Part shown: positions 40,181-50,381 of the stretch, one piece after another
Layout: each line of letters begins with the position of its first letter
Numbering within the stretch: the stretch's first letter is position 1
NCBI GenBank assembly: GCA_030431255.1
Contig: JAUIJL010000001.1
Coordinates: forward strand, 1 to 64,000
DNA length: 64,000 bases
Reading direction: 5' to 3'
DNA from: Thermoanaerobaculia bacterium
Lineage (GTDB): Bacteria > Acidobacteriota > Thermoanaerobaculia > Multivoradales > J023
The notes under the pieces: generated by a model
The model's database searches: none
Told to the model about the DNA's origin: nothing
What the model saw: only the letters and a program-made list of their open reading frames with translations
Program-made: the position numbers and the translations under genes

Positions 40181-41764
40181 TCAGCGTCCGCCTTGGGAGG
40201 ACGACCATTCGAGCAGCCCGCCGGACTCGAAGCCGTCGGAGAAGAGATCGATGGTGGGCAAAATTTCGTGCACGTCGAGCATGGTGTAGGCCGCTCGATA
40301 GAATTTGTCACCGATAAAGATTCCGTGACGGGGGATGAAGAAGCTCAGGCCGTAGGAGTTCGAAGGGTAATAGTCTCCCCAATAGTCGACCTCGGCGGAG
40401 GCGCAAGGCGATGAGTTGGGGTAGGTCTGTCCGCCGTCGGTTATCTCGGAGAGCTGTGCGGCACCGGCTGTGGCGGCTTCGGCGAGATCGATCGTGGCGA
40501 GTGGGGTGAGGTCCAGCAGGTATTCGAATTTGGTGCCGAAAAGGCCGGGGCTGGTCATGAAACCGTAATATCCCCAAACACGTCCGTCGGAGCTGGTGGA
40601 GATGTCGAAGAATTCGTAGATTTTGTTGATGTCCTGGACATCTTGGGAAGCGATCGGCGGACCCAGGTTGCCGCAGGGGCTGGGACCGGGCTGATCCAAG
40701 CAGTCGTCGATGTTGTAGATTCTCAACGCCTTGGAATCCTCGACGAGGCCCAGGAAGTAGCGCTCGGTGGGGCCGGGCAATGAAAATAGAGCCACCCCGC
40801 GGGTGTTGGTATCGAAGCCGGAATAGAGGAGCCGAGCTTGGGTCGGGCTTTCCGGGGTGACCTCAAAAAGCTTCAATGCCAAAGGCGCGGCCAGGGTCAG
40901 ATTGCCGTCCGCCACAGCCACCAGCAGACGATTATTTCGTTCAATCAATGAGACGTAGTTGCCGCTGTCCACGGGGGTACCCGCTGTGCCCAGCTTTCCT
41001 TCCAGGGCACAAGATCCACCGCCGAGGGACGAGGAGAGGTCGAAAACGTAGGTGCCGTCGCCTGCCGCCACAAAGGCGTATTTTCGGCCGCCGGATTGGA
41101 CCAGCTCCACCTGACGGGCGACGATCTCTGAGAATTGGCAGTGTTGGACGAGGGTGCTCGGCGGCAGGAATTCCCAGAATGAGAAACCGTGGCCGTTTCG
41201 TCCGGCCAAACCCACCCATATCTCGTCGTCACCGGATTGGATGGCGTCGATGGACTCGACGTAAGTTTCCACTTTGGTGGAAACGGGGAATTCTAGAAAA
41301 TGACCCAGCCACCCGTCGCGGTACGCGACTTTGAGGGGATTGGCCGGATCAAACCGCAGGTCCCAAACCTGAAAACCCACGTTGTAGGCGACAAACAACC
41401 AATCGTCGTTGCCCTCGATGCGCGCTACATCGTTGAACAGCTCCAAACCGAACTCAGCGCTCGGCACCTGGCCACCGTTGGCTCGGTAAACCGTGCTGTC
41501 TCGGTCGCCGGGAATCGGAAAAGGGACACCCGCGAAATTGGCAGCGGGCCTGAACGTAAATTGTCCGGCGGCGTTGCGAGGCCACAAAAAATCGTCCGGG
41601 CCCATTTCCGCGCGGGTCGCCGGCACCGGACGGCCGCCGCTTAAACCGCCGCATTGCTCACCGAGGTTGAGAGCCGTCCCGCTAGGGGCCCAGGCTGAGG
41701 CGAAGAGGAGCGCGGCAACCCAGACGCAAGCCGCCCTAGAGAAGAGGGGATGATGATGAGCCAT
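40181..41764 (-). CDS. Secreted beta-propeller-like protein with C-terminal GFESG motif
   Basis: From ATG 41764 (GGAGAG upstream) this is 527 residues. The signal peptide (about 8-30) ends near PSGTALN. The middle has repeated beta-blade-like segments with WDLRFDP, IWVGLAGR, YVFDLSSSL, LKLFEV and YNIDDC, consistent with an atypical propeller. It has several Cys, and a Tyr/Ser/Pro-rich C-terminal third. It ends with LFSDGFESGGLLEWSSSQGG, the motif also at the ends of the two VCBS proteins. Function is not recognised; it is probably secreted or surface-attached. The in-frame extension to 41923 is rejected because it has no ribosome site and adds a non-signal stretch. Confidence 0.78.
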   Translation of the reverse strand: MAHHHPLFSRAACVWVAALLFASAWAPSGTALNLGEQCGGLSGGRPVPATRAEMGPDDFLWPRNAAGQFTFRPAANFAGVPFPIPGDRDSTVYRANGGQVPSAEFGLELFNDVARIEGNDDWLFVAYNVGFQVWDLRFDPANPLKVAYRDGWLGHFLEFPVSTKVETYVESIDAIQSGDDEIWVGLAGRNGHGFSFWEFLPPSTLVQHCQFSEIVARQVELVQSGGRKYAFVAAGDGTYVFDLSSSLGGGSCALEGKLGTAGTPVDSGNYVSLIERNNRLLVAVADGNLTLAAPLALKLFEVTPESPTQARLLYSGFDTNTRGVALFSLPGPTERYFLGLVEDSKALRIYNIDDCLDQPGPSPCGNLGPPIASQDVQDINKIYEFFDISTSSDGRVWGYYGFMTSPGLFGTKFEYLLDLTPLATIDLAEAATAGAAQLSEITDGGQTYPNSSPCASAEVDYWGDYYPSNSYGLSFFIPRHGIFIGDKFYRAAYTMLDVHEILPTIDLFSDGFESGGLLEWSSSQGGR

Positions 41765-41949
41765 TGAGATCTCTCCAGCAAGAAATGAAGTCTTGACTCG
41801 GGGCAACCCGAAGTTCACTGTTATGAAAAGCGAAGCTATAGTAGCATATTTTGAATGCTTCTGAGTCATTTCTTGCGATAGAGCAAGTGCCGTCTCAGTT
41901 GGATATCTCACCGAGGTTGACAAGTCTTGAAAAAGCTCGATTCAAATGC

Positions 41950-43176
41950 TCAGGGATCGTGCTGGAAGTAGCGGTCCTTCAAGGCTTTAAGAGCTGCGCG
42001 CCGGTCGGCGGGGATGTCGGGATCCTCGGCCGGCTCGTAGATATCGCTGATCAACGGATAGGCGGGGCCCTCGAGCTCCGGATGTCGATCGATCGAGCGG
42101 TGGATGGCCCGGACGGTGGCTTCGTCTTCCCACCAGGGGTGGCGGAGCATGGGGCTTTCCAGCTCGCGCATCACTTTTTGCAGGTAGAGCTCTTCCACCC
42201 AAAGGGGAGCGTCGAGGCGGCTCGCCGCGTCGAGCACGAGCCAGGCGGTGGGGGTGGTTTTGTCCGGCCAGAAATTCGGCCTCGGATTGAAGTGGGGAGG
42301 AAAGTCGTTTCTGGGGTGAGCCTTTAACAACTGAACGGCTTGGTCGACGGAGCCTGCCGCTAGGGCATCGTCTACTTTTCGGGCCAGGCGCTGCTCGCTT
42401 TGTGTCCACGGCAGGATTGGGATCCACATGGCAACGGCCAGCACGGCCGGCAGGAGCCGGGCTCGGAGTGAGGTCGGGCTCGCTTCTGCTCCCAAGGCGG
42501 GTTGCCAGGTCGCCTCCGCCTTCCAGGTGACGACCACCGAGCCGATCAACCACACGACGAGGGACACCGTCGCGAGGTAAAACACGTAGAAGGTCACGTC
42601 GATGAGCAACTGGTCCTCGGGGGTGTGCATGAGACCACCCATCAACGCCAGGATCGGTTTAGGGCTGGCGGCGGCCATGCCGAGGGCGACTCCGTCGCTG
42701 AAGAGCATGGTCAGCCAGAAACCGGTGGAAAAGCGAAGGCCGAGCACCACCGAAACGATTCTCGAGTAGAGCAAGACCCGCCAGGTCGCCACGATCAGCA
42801 GGAACCACAGATTTACCACCGTCGCTTCGTACGCCGGCAGAAATCGTTCTACGGGCACGGCATAGAGCCAGGCCAGGGGGGCCGTCAGCCAAAACAAAGC
42901 CAAGAAAGTCCGGTAGGCGTCCGCGGCCCGGGGGCGAGGCTCCGCTCTGCGGATCAGGGTCAACCAGAGGATGACGAAAAGCACCGAGGCGTTAAACCAA
43001 GAGACCACCAGCGGCATCAAAAGGTGAAAAGGCTGCGCCAGGAGATCCACCCGATCGTAGCGTCGGGCAAGGGCGGCACCGAGCACCCAGATCAAACCGA
43101 TCCACCAGCTGCGGCGATCACGGGCAAAGTCGAGGATCGCTTCACGTCGTCCGCAAAGGAATCGGATCATTTGCAT
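41950..43176 (-). CDS. Multi-spanning membrane protein with soluble C-terminal domain
   Basis: From ATG 43176 (GGAGG at a good distance) this is 408 residues. About six or seven helices lie in the first 270 residues (for example LVVSWFNASVLFVILWLTLI, VNLWFLLIVATWRVLLYSRI and LLIDVTFYVFYLATVSLVVWL). The remainder (about 285-408) is soluble and helical, with a Trp- and Pro-rich stretch and DTYP-like acidic segments (SDIYEPAEDPDIPADRRA). No transport or enzyme motif is recognised. It stands alone between the secreted protein and the divergent permease gene. Similar-sized membrane proteins of unknown function are common in Acidobacteriota. Confidence 0.72.
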   Translation of the reverse strand: MQMIRFLCGRREAILDFARDRRSWWIGLIWVLGAALARRYDRVDLLAQPFHLLMPLVVSWFNASVLFVILWLTLIRRAEPRPRAADAYRTFLALFWLTAPLAWLYAVPVERFLPAYEATVVNLWFLLIVATWRVLLYSRIVSVVLGLRFSTGFWLTMLFSDGVALGMAAASPKPILALMGGLMHTPEDQLLIDVTFYVFYLATVSLVVWLIGSVVVTWKAEATWQPALGAEASPTSLRARLLPAVLAVAMWIPILPWTQSEQRLARKVDDALAAGSVDQAVQLLKAHPRNDFPPHFNPRPNFWPDKTTPTAWLVLDAASRLDAPLWVEELYLQKVMRELESPMLRHPWWEDEATVRAIHRSIDRHPELEGPAYPLISDIYEPAEDPDIPADRRAALKALKDRYFQHDP

Positions 43177-43439
43177 CGTCGCCTCCGCGTTGATTCGGCC
43201 GGTGGTTCTTGAGGAGTGTAAGCCCAAGGCAGCCTATGGGACCCCTCCTGGGTGGTCAACCGACGACCCGGTCGATTCGGCTCCAGGCCGTTGAAAGCGA
43301 GGCGCCGAGCCGGGGCCTTGCAAAGACCTTTGCGGAACCTTAGGGCGAGCCGTTCGTTTAAGGAGTGGATGCCCGCTCAAAATAGTCGTTTCCCAGCGCG
43401 GATCGGAAGCCGGCGACAAACCCACGGAGAAAAGCCCCG

Positions 43440-45848
43440 ATGAGAGAATTTAGGAATGCCCTTCGCTCCTTACGCCGTTCACCGGGTTTTGCCGTGGTGG
43501 CGATCGGCATTCTCGGTTTGGCCATCGGAGTCAACGCCGGCATTTTCAGCGTTGTCGACACGGTCTTGCTCAACCCGCTGCCGTTTGAGGATTCCGACCG
43601 TTTGGTGTACATCGCCGCTTCGGCGCCGGGCTCGGACTTTCCCGAGGAATTCGGTGTTGCCGACGAGTTTTACCTCCAATATCGAGAGCAATCGGAGCTG
43701 TTGGAAGAGGTATCTACCTTCAATTCCTTCACCAGCACCTTGCGCACTGAAGATCGGGTCGAGCGAATCCGCATGTCGGCTCCCACCATCACTCTCTTCG
43801 ACACCCTCGGTGTCGGGCCTCTGCTGGGACGGCTGCCGATGCCGGAGGATGAGGACAACGTAGTCGTGATCAGCCACGCCCTGTGGACCTCGTGGTTCGG
43901 CGGTGACCAAGAGATCTTGGGCAAGAGCTATTACGTTTCGGGCAAGGATCGAACGGTCATCGGGGTGATGCCGAAAGATTTCTGGTTCCCGACCGACGAT
44001 ACCCTGCTGTGGTATCCGAACGTCATTCGTGCGGAAGGTCTCGAGCCCGGCCGTTTCGGACGCAGGCTCGTGGCGCGTCTGGCCCCTGGTGCGGAGCCGG
44101 CGGCTTTGGCCACGGAGCTCACCGTGTTGGCCAAGCGATTGCCGGAGCGATTCGGCGGCTCGGCCAACTATCAGCGGTTTATCGAGCAACATCGGCCGGT
44201 GATTCGACCCTTGGAAGAGCAGCTGTTGGGAGATGTCGCCACACCTCTGTGGATTCTGTTGGGCTCCATGGCCGTAGTCTTGTTGATTGCCTGTGCCAAT
44301 GTGGCCAACCTCTTCATGGTGCGGGCGGAGCGTCGACAGCCGGATCAAGCGATCCGCCGGGCGCTCGGCGCGGCGCGGTCGAGGCTGATTCGCTCCCAAA
44401 TGGCCGAAGCGGCGGGGGTGGCCCTAATGTCCGGTTTGCTCGCCGTCGCGCTTGCTTGGGCAGCGGTACCCCTGTTGGTGAGCGCCGCACCGGGCAATAT
44501 CCCCCGTCTGGGAGACGTGGCAATCAGCCCCATGACCTTGTTGTTCACCTTCGGGATGTGTGTGATCACCGCGTTGTTGTGCGGTCTGGCACCGGCCCTG
44601 CGTTTTTCGTCCCCGAATCTGATGACGATTCGTGAGGGTGGGCGGGGATCCACCGGTCGACGGAATATCGGCAGAAATCTCCTGGTGGTGGCCCAAACCG
44701 CCCTGGCGTTGGTGTTGTTGATCGGCTCTGCCCTCTTAGCTCAAAGCTTCAACAAGCTGCGCAACGTGGATCCGGGTTACGACACCGCGGACGTCTTTAC
44801 ATTCCAAATCGCTCCGGAAGGCGCGCACTTGGACAGCGCAGAATCCTACGCGCGCTTCCACTTGGGTTTCATGGACCAGCTGAAGGCCCTGCCGGGGGTG
44901 GAATCCGTGGGCATCGTCGAGAACGTGCCGTTGAACGAAGGTTTGGCCACTCGACGTTTCGTGGCCGAGGGCAAACCCACCGAGGAAGGCGGCGGCACGT
45001 TGTTGAGCTTCACCTGGGCCGCCGGGGACTATTTCGGGCTCATGGGCATCGACGTCTTCCAGGGCCGTACCTTCACCTCGGATGAGCATTTGAAAAATCC
45101 CGGCCATATTCTCATCAGCCGCTCAGCCGCCGACCTGATGTGGCCCGGCCGAGATCCCATCGGTCGACGTTTGCAGATGCAGGAGCAGGAAAGCTGGGAC
45201 ACGGTCGTGGGCGTGGTGGACGACGTCATGCAATACGGATTCCGTCAGCCGGCGGAGCCGATGATTTACTACCCACTGATCGGTCAGGATCCGGAGAATA
45301 GTCGCACCATCTCGTCTCCGGCCTATGTGGTGAAAACTCCCCGTGCCGAGGAAATCGGCCCCGACATCAGGGCTTTGGTGACGACCGCGGCTCCGGGCGC
45401 CCCCATGTACCGCACCTACACCATGGAAGGGCTTGCGGCCGATTCCATGGGCGAGCTCACGTTCACCATGCTGACCATCGGCATAGCGGCCTTGCTCGCG
45501 CTCTTCTTGGGAGTCGTCGGGCTCTACGGCGTGTTGTCCTACGCCGTCGCCGAACGGACCCGGGAAATTGGTCTGCGCATGGCCCTGGGGGCGGAGGCGA
45601 GCCGGGTGTCGAGGATGATCGTCGGTCAAGGTGCCCGTGCCTTGGGCGCGGGCATCCTGGCCGGAGCCTTGATCGCGGTGGCCGCCTCTCGGACTCTGGG
45701 AGGTCTGTTGTTTGAAACTCAGGCCTTCGATCTGCCTATCTACCTGGGCATCTCGGCCCTCACCCTATGCGTTGGGCTGCTGGCCAGCTACGTGCCGGCC
45801 CGCCGGGCCTCGAAAGTGGATCCCATGGAGTCGCTCCGAGCTGAGTAG
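43440..45848 (+). CDS. MacB/FtsX-family permease of the acidobacterial duplicated-orphan (ADOP) type
   Basis: This 802-residue protein has GGAGAAA before its ATG. It opens with REFRNALRSLRRSPGFAVVAI, the hallmark of ADOP proteins: a first membrane helix, a MacB-like periplasmic core (about 45-260), an FtsX domain (about 270-390), then a second periplasmic core and a second FtsX domain (about 680-800, ending YVPARRASKVDPMESLRAE). There is no ATPase domain and no ATPase gene next to it, as usual for these orphan permeases. The role is probably export of a small molecule or signalling across the envelope, with the ATPase encoded elsewhere. Confidence 0.95.
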   Translation: MREFRNALRSLRRSPGFAVVAIGILGLAIGVNAGIFSVVDTVLLNPLPFEDSDRLVYIAASAPGSDFPEEFGVADEFYLQYREQSELLEEVSTFNSFTSTLRTEDRVERIRMSAPTITLFDTLGVGPLLGRLPMPEDEDNVVVISHALWTSWFGGDQEILGKSYYVSGKDRTVIGVMPKDFWFPTDDTLLWYPNVIRAEGLEPGRFGRRLVARLAPGAEPAALATELTVLAKRLPERFGGSANYQRFIEQHRPVIRPLEEQLLGDVATPLWILLGSMAVVLLIACANVANLFMVRAERRQPDQAIRRALGAARSRLIRSQMAEAAGVALMSGLLAVALAWAAVPLLVSAAPGNIPRLGDVAISPMTLLFTFGMCVITALLCGLAPALRFSSPNLMTIREGGRGSTGRRNIGRNLLVVAQTALALVLLIGSALLAQSFNKLRNVDPGYDTADVFTFQIAPEGAHLDSAESYARFHLGFMDQLKALPGVESVGIVENVPLNEGLATRRFVAEGKPTEEGGGTLLSFTWAAGDYFGLMGIDVFQGRTFTSDEHLKNPGHILISRSAADLMWPGRDPIGRRLQMQEQESWDTVVGVVDDVMQYGFRQPAEPMIYYPLIGQDPENSRTISSPAYVVKTPRAEEIGPDIRALVTTAAPGAPMYRTYTMEGLAADSMGELTFTMLTIGIAALLALFLGVVGLYGVLSYAVAERTREIGLRMALGAEASRVSRMIVGQGARALGAGILAGALIAVAASRTLGGLLFETQAFDLPIYLGISALTLCVGLLASYVPARRASKVDPMESLRAE

Positions 45849-45857
45849 CGAGCGGGC

Positions 45858-48218
45858 TCACGGCAGATCGTCACTGGCCCACAGTAGGTATTTGGCGCGG
45901 CCCCGGGCTGTGCCCCGTTGGGGTGGTTGGTCGTAGCGCCAAAGGTCGAAATCGATCCGGCACTCCCGATCGCGCTCAAAGGTTAGGCGGGCCTGGATTT
46001 GGCGGTCGTTCGGATGTTGTGCCGCCAACCGTTCCAAATAGGGCAGGGTGGTCTTCAGGCCGCATTTCGGTTTTAGGAAATGGTGGCTCAGCTCCTCGAA
46101 AGCCTTTTCTTGTTTGGCCGTCATGGGTTTGTCGGCGGTGGCCTTTTGGCGCCATTGCAGGTAGCTCTCGAGCCGTGGCCAGTCGCCGGAGCCGATCAGA
46201 TGCAACATGAATCCGAAGTCACAGGCCGTGTATCCCTGAGGACATTCGTCATGCTCGAAGAGGGCTTTGAAGAAAGACTCAAGGTGCCGGGTCGCGTCTT
46301 CCCACCGTCCCTCGTAGACGTCGATGCGCCCGAGCAGGAAGCGAGCCTCGGCCCGTTGCCGCACGCTCGCCGACGGATTCTCTCGGACGCCCTCGGCCAA
46401 GTGTCGCGCTTTTTCGAGATCTCGCTCACCCTCGTTGGGCCAGAGATGCTCGAAGCCGGCGCGCAGGGCGAGCTTGGCATGGCTCGGAAACTTCTGCGCA
46501 AAGGCCCAGAGGGATTCGCGGAAGAAGGCCGGTTGTCTGTAGGCCATTTTTTGTAGCCACTCGCGGGCTGATTCGGGCCCGGCGACGCGTTCCAAATATC
46601 GAACCTTCTGCGAGCGCAGGCGTGCGAGATCTCCTGTCTTGAGCAATAAGTCGGCCAGGGTCAGCTCCAGAGCGTCGCGGACGTCGTTTTCCAAAACGAT
46701 CGACGGATCTTCCAAACGCCGCTCGATTTCAGCGATTTTGCCCTGCGGCTCGGCTTCCACCGCGTTGAGAGGCCAAGGGTCGAGCTGCGGCAGGTGGGCG
46801 GCGACGTCGACCAGCAGATTGGCCACTTGGGTAGAGAGCTCGCATTGCTTCAGGGTCTCGACCATATTCCCGACCCGGCCTGGACACACCGCAGCCGCCT
46901 GGACCACCCTTTGGTGGAAGAGATCGGTTTCCGCGGTTTGGGCGAGACGTTGACACAGGCCTTGCCGAAGCTCTTTGGCATTAGGCTTCTCCCTCAGAGC
47001 AGCGTCCGATGGCTGATCTTTGATGTGTTTCAGATCGGTGAGGGTCTTCTGCCAAGACTTCACGTATCCGTAGTCCGGCCCGCGGGTGAGCAGCGTTTCC
47101 AGCAGCGCCTGATCGCGCTGCTCGACGGCGTCTTGGATGAGGCGCATCCGCATCTGGTGCCGGAGATCGTCCCACCAATCCATTCGATCTCCAGCGTCGA
47201 CGACGGCTTGCAGCTCGATGTCGAGGTGAAGTCCGGCTCCGACCGCGCGATCATCGAAAGCTGCCCAGCAAGTCTTGCCCGCCAAGGACTTCGTGGGGAA
47301 GCGATGACACAGCTCCGCGAGGCTTTCGAATGACAGCTCGCCGTCGGCGATGTCCTGAAATCGCTGCTCGACGGAAGGATCCCGCGCTTCTTCGGGCAGG
47401 TGCTCAGAGAGATCGATCCACCGAAGCAAAGCCGTCGGATGATCCGGATGCTCTTGATCAAATCGTCGTAGGACATCGACGGCGGCAGCGAAGTCCTTGG
47501 ATCTAATGTGGCTTCGATAGATCTGTTCCGTGTCCTGGGGCAAGAAGTTATGGACGGGCTGTGGATGTTTGGAGGTCGACTTTGGTTGGACCTTCAGGCT
47601 TTCGCCCTGCCGTTGAAACCTGAGCTCGTCGGCGCGCTCCAGCTGGCCGGCTTCCACCAGAGTGTGAATCAATACTTGCCGGGCCCCAGGATTCGTGGGG
47701 TCGGCCACCAGAGCCGATTCCAGCTCGGCGACGGCCTGGTCGATGCGTCCCTTGGCGATCATCTTGCGGGCCCACCAAGACCATGCCATTTCGCTTTGGG
47801 GGTACGCGTTGCGCCATAGATCCAGCCAATGCAAGAGGTCGCCGGGATGGCGATCGAAGGCCCCCTCCGGCGGCTCTTGCCAATGCACGCGCCGATATCC
47901 GATCTCCACTTGCCGGCGACGATCGGCGGCCGTCTCCATCAGACCCACCATGCGGATCCACTTGCCCTCCGAGTCTTGGGGATTGAGCAACAGCTCGGAC
48001 TGGAGCCTAAATAGGGTTTCTTCTTGTTCGAGCAGATCCTCGGTGGTGACGATTTCGGCGCCCGAGCAGAAATAGTTGGATTTCATGCAGCGGATGCCGG
48101 GCATGGTTTTCAGCGGGCTGGATTCGATCTCGGGATTGGCCCCGGCTGAGGGGCTGGAAACCGTCAAATAGGCTGTGAGGGCTGTGAGCCCGACACTGAT
48201 TCTTTTTTGAGTCCTCAA
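45858..48218 (-). CDS. Large exported TPR/SEL1-like solenoid protein
   Basis: This is about 786 residues if it starts at TTG 48218, just after GGGAGG; the in-frame ATG upstream at 48290 lacks a ribosome site. A signal-like start (TALTAYLTVSSPSAGAN) is followed by about 15 degenerate helical repeats over residues 70-760 (for example AELESALVADPTNPGARQVLIHTLVE). A few Cys pairs are present. It is probably periplasmic and mediates protein-protein contacts. The absence of a kinase or other output domain distinguishes it from the receptor kinases in this window. It converges with the permease gene, 9 bp between stops. No specific family is recognised. Confidence 0.75.
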   Translation of the reverse strand: MRTQKRISVGLTALTAYLTVSSPSAGANPEIESSPLKTMPGIRCMKSNYFCSGAEIVTTEDLLEQEETLFRLQSELLLNPQDSEGKWIRMVGLMETAADRRRQVEIGYRRVHWQEPPEGAFDRHPGDLLHWLDLWRNAYPQSEMAWSWWARKMIAKGRIDQAVAELESALVADPTNPGARQVLIHTLVEAGQLERADELRFQRQGESLKVQPKSTSKHPQPVHNFLPQDTEQIYRSHIRSKDFAAAVDVLRRFDQEHPDHPTALLRWIDLSEHLPEEARDPSVEQRFQDIADGELSFESLAELCHRFPTKSLAGKTCWAAFDDRAVGAGLHLDIELQAVVDAGDRMDWWDDLRHQMRMRLIQDAVEQRDQALLETLLTRGPDYGYVKSWQKTLTDLKHIKDQPSDAALREKPNAKELRQGLCQRLAQTAETDLFHQRVVQAAAVCPGRVGNMVETLKQCELSTQVANLLVDVAAHLPQLDPWPLNAVEAEPQGKIAEIERRLEDPSIVLENDVRDALELTLADLLLKTGDLARLRSQKVRYLERVAGPESAREWLQKMAYRQPAFFRESLWAFAQKFPSHAKLALRAGFEHLWPNEGERDLEKARHLAEGVRENPSASVRQRAEARFLLGRIDVYEGRWEDATRHLESFFKALFEHDECPQGYTACDFGFMLHLIGSGDWPRLESYLQWRQKATADKPMTAKQEKAFEELSHHFLKPKCGLKTTLPYLERLAAQHPNDRQIQARLTFERDRECRIDFDLWRYDQPPQRGTARGRAKYLLWASDDLP

Positions 48219-48396
48219 ATGACCTCCCTTTGAGTCCCTGAATCTCGGGACGACAGCTTCCCTTCTAGAGCTGGGGAGGATTTGACACAAGCCGATTTGG
48301 GTGGACGGCGCAGTTCCTGGGGCGAATGGGCTAGGCCGGGTTTCGATGCATCGCGTTCGTTGCGGGTGGCTCGTGGGGTGGCACTTGGGAGGACAA

Positions 48397-49371
48397 TTAG
48401 GGCGCGCGGAACGCCGAGCGATAGGCCCTGGGGGTCGTGCCCAGGTGACGAGCCATGTGCTTGCGCAGATTGGCAGCGGTGCTCAACCCGGTTTGGGAAG
48501 CGATCAGCTCCACGCTGTGGCTCGACGATTCCAACATCTCGCGGGCCTTGGCGACCCGCTGCTGCACCAACCATTGGTGGGGGCTCAGGCCGGTAATGTC
48601 TCTGAAGCGACGTTGGAAAGTTCGCAGGGAATAACCGAATCGACTCGCCACTTCCTGCATGGCCACGGGCTGCTCCAGGTGCTCGACCATCCAATCGAGC
48701 ACCGGCCCGAAGCTGTCGTTTTCGGCCACCCCCGCCGGCGACTCGGCGTATTGGGATTGCCCACCGTCGCGATGGGCTGGGGCCACCATGCGACGCGCGA
48801 CGGCGTTGGCGACGCTCAAGCCGAAGTCGTCACGGACCATGGCCAAGCACAGGTCCAACCCAGCCGCGCAACCCGCGGACGTGGAGATCTGACCGGGGCC
48901 GGAGGTGTCGTGCAGATAGAGGGCATCGGGCTCGAAGCGGACGTTCGGAAACCTCTGGGCCATAACCTCCGAGTGCAACCAATGGGTGGTCACCCGCTTG
49001 CCGTCGAGCAGACCGGCGTGAGCCAGGGCAAAAGTACCGGTGCAAATCGCCATCAAACGTGCTCCCCGTCGGTGGGCAGCTCGGAGGGCATCGAGCACAT
49101 CTCCATTCGGTGGCTCCAGGGGGTCGCGCCAGCCGGCGATCAAAATGGTCTGCGCATCTTCGAGGTCTTTGAGGGTGCCCTCGGGGCAAATCTCCAAGCC
49201 ATGGCTCGAATAGAGGCGTCCGGGCTCGGCTCGACAGGCCAGAAATCGATACCAATTAGGCACCATCTCGGTCCGGTCACGGCCCAAGATCTCCCGGGCA
49301 ATGCTGTATTCAAAGGCCCTCAAGCCATCATAAATCACGGCCGCGATCAGGTGAGGTGTGGTGGACGTCAT
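48397..49371 (-). CDS. GlxA-type AraC transcriptional regulator with DJ-1/PfpI domain
   Basis: This 324-residue protein has an N-terminal DJ-1/PfpI-like domain (about 1-180) with the nucleophile-elbow sequence MAICTGTFALAHAGLLDGK and ISTSAGCAAGLDLCLAMV. The C-terminal AraC domain (about 215-320) has two helix-turn-helix motifs: MQEVASRFGYSLRTFQRRFR and IASQTGLSTAANLRKHMARH. Such regulators respond to small metabolites or reactive carbonyl signals. It begins 20 bp after the DMT exporter gene on the same strand, so the pair probably forms an operon in which the regulator controls export. Confidence 0.94.
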   Translation of the reverse strand: MTSTTPHLIAAVIYDGLRAFEYSIAREILGRDRTEMVPNWYRFLACRAEPGRLYSSHGLEICPEGTLKDLEDAQTILIAGWRDPLEPPNGDVLDALRAAHRRGARLMAICTGTFALAHAGLLDGKRVTTHWLHSEVMAQRFPNVRFEPDALYLHDTSGPGQISTSAGCAAGLDLCLAMVRDDFGLSVANAVARRMVAPAHRDGGQSQYAESPAGVAENDSFGPVLDWMVEHLEQPVAMQEVASRFGYSLRTFQRRFRDITGLSPHQWLVQQRVAKAREMLESSSHSVELIASQTGLSTAANLRKHMARHLGTTPRAYRSAFRAP

Positions 49372-49391
49372 GGCGGAATTCTATCCAATGG

Positions 49392-50381
49392 TCATGATGT
49401 GGCCATGTTCGTGCCGTCCGGGGTGGCCTTGTCCAAAATGCCGGCATCTTGATCGACGGCCTCCGGATCGGTGGCGGCTTTGTTGCGGCTCGAGACGATC
49501 AGCATCACGGCGATCACCACCGCCGCGGTCGCGAGGAAAATTCGCGGTCCCAGCGTTTCGTCCGCAAGGGCCCAGCCGAGCATCACGGCCACCACCGGAT
49601 TGATATAGGCGTAGGTCGAGACTTTGGCGGGGGTCGAGACCTTGAGCAGCCACACATAGGCCGAGTAGCTGACCACCCCTCCGATGATCGCCAGGTAGGC
49701 CAGCGCCCAGCCGGATCGCGCGGAGATCTGGCTGAGCTCGATGCGTTCTCCCAAGGTGAAGCCGGCGGCCAGCAAGACCGTCCCGCCGAGCAACATCTGC
49801 ATGCCGACATTCTGCAGGGTCGAAGGGCTCTGTTCCGCGCTGCGGGAATAGATCGAGCCGAGGGCCCATGAAAAGGCGGCGAACGCGATCACCAACGTGC
49901 CCACCAGGTCGACCCGGCCTTCGCCGAGACTGCTCGGCCCGACCAGAATGCCGATACCCGCCGTGCCGAGCAACAATCCGAAGATCACCGACGGCCCGGG
50001 GCGAGATCCCCCGGGTCGTAGGGCGTCGAGCATCACCATCCACATCGGCACCGTCGCCACGATCAACGCCGCCACCCCCGACGGCACGAATTGCTCGGCC
50101 CACGTCAGCAGGCCATTGCCGAGCACCAACAGACACATGCCGACGACAAAGGCCGATCGCCAATGGACGGCCTTAGGCCACTCGACCCCCTGCAAGCGCA
50201 CCAAGACGAATAACACCACGCCGGCGATCAAAAAACGGACACCGGCCATGGAAAACGGCGGGATCGTTTCGATGGCGAATCGAATACCTAAGTAGGTAGA
50301 GCCCCAGATGAAGTAGACGGCGGCGAATGCCGTCAGCAAGCTGGGCAGGGAAGGCTTTGGAGATTGGAGGTGTGTTGCCAT
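49392..50381 (-). CDS. DMT-superfamily (EamA) exporter, YedA/RhaT-like
   Basis: From ATG 50381 this is 329 residues with ten predicted helices in two EamA halves: FAAVYFIWGSTYLGIRFAIETIPP at the start and YAYINPVVAVMLGWALADE in the second half are family signatures. It likely exports amino acids, nucleosides or related metabolites; substrate cannot be assigned. A longer ATG at 50432 is possible but adds a membrane-incompatible leader. It is followed 20 bp later by the GlxA-type regulator, with a possible shared transcript. Confidence 0.92.
   Translation of the reverse strand: MATHLQSPKPSLPSLLTAFAAVYFIWGSTYLGIRFAIETIPPFSMAGVRFLIAGVVLFVLVRLQGVEWPKAVHWRSAFVVGMCLLVLGNGLLTWAEQFVPSGVAALIVATVPMWMVMLDALRPGGSRPGPSVIFGLLLGTAGIGILVGPSSLGEGRVDLVGTLVIAFAAFSWALGSIYSRSAEQSPSTLQNVGMQMLLGGTVLLAAGFTLGERIELSQISARSGWALAYLAIIGGVVSYSAYVWLLKVSTPAKVSTYAYINPVVAVMLGWALADETLGPRIFLATAAVVIAVMLIVSSRNKAATDPEAVDQDAGILDKATPDGTNMATS

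Noticed and set aside
48301-49452. 383-codon plus-strand frame
   Set aside because: It is antisense to the GlxA-type regulator, which has clear DJ-1 and AraC motifs.
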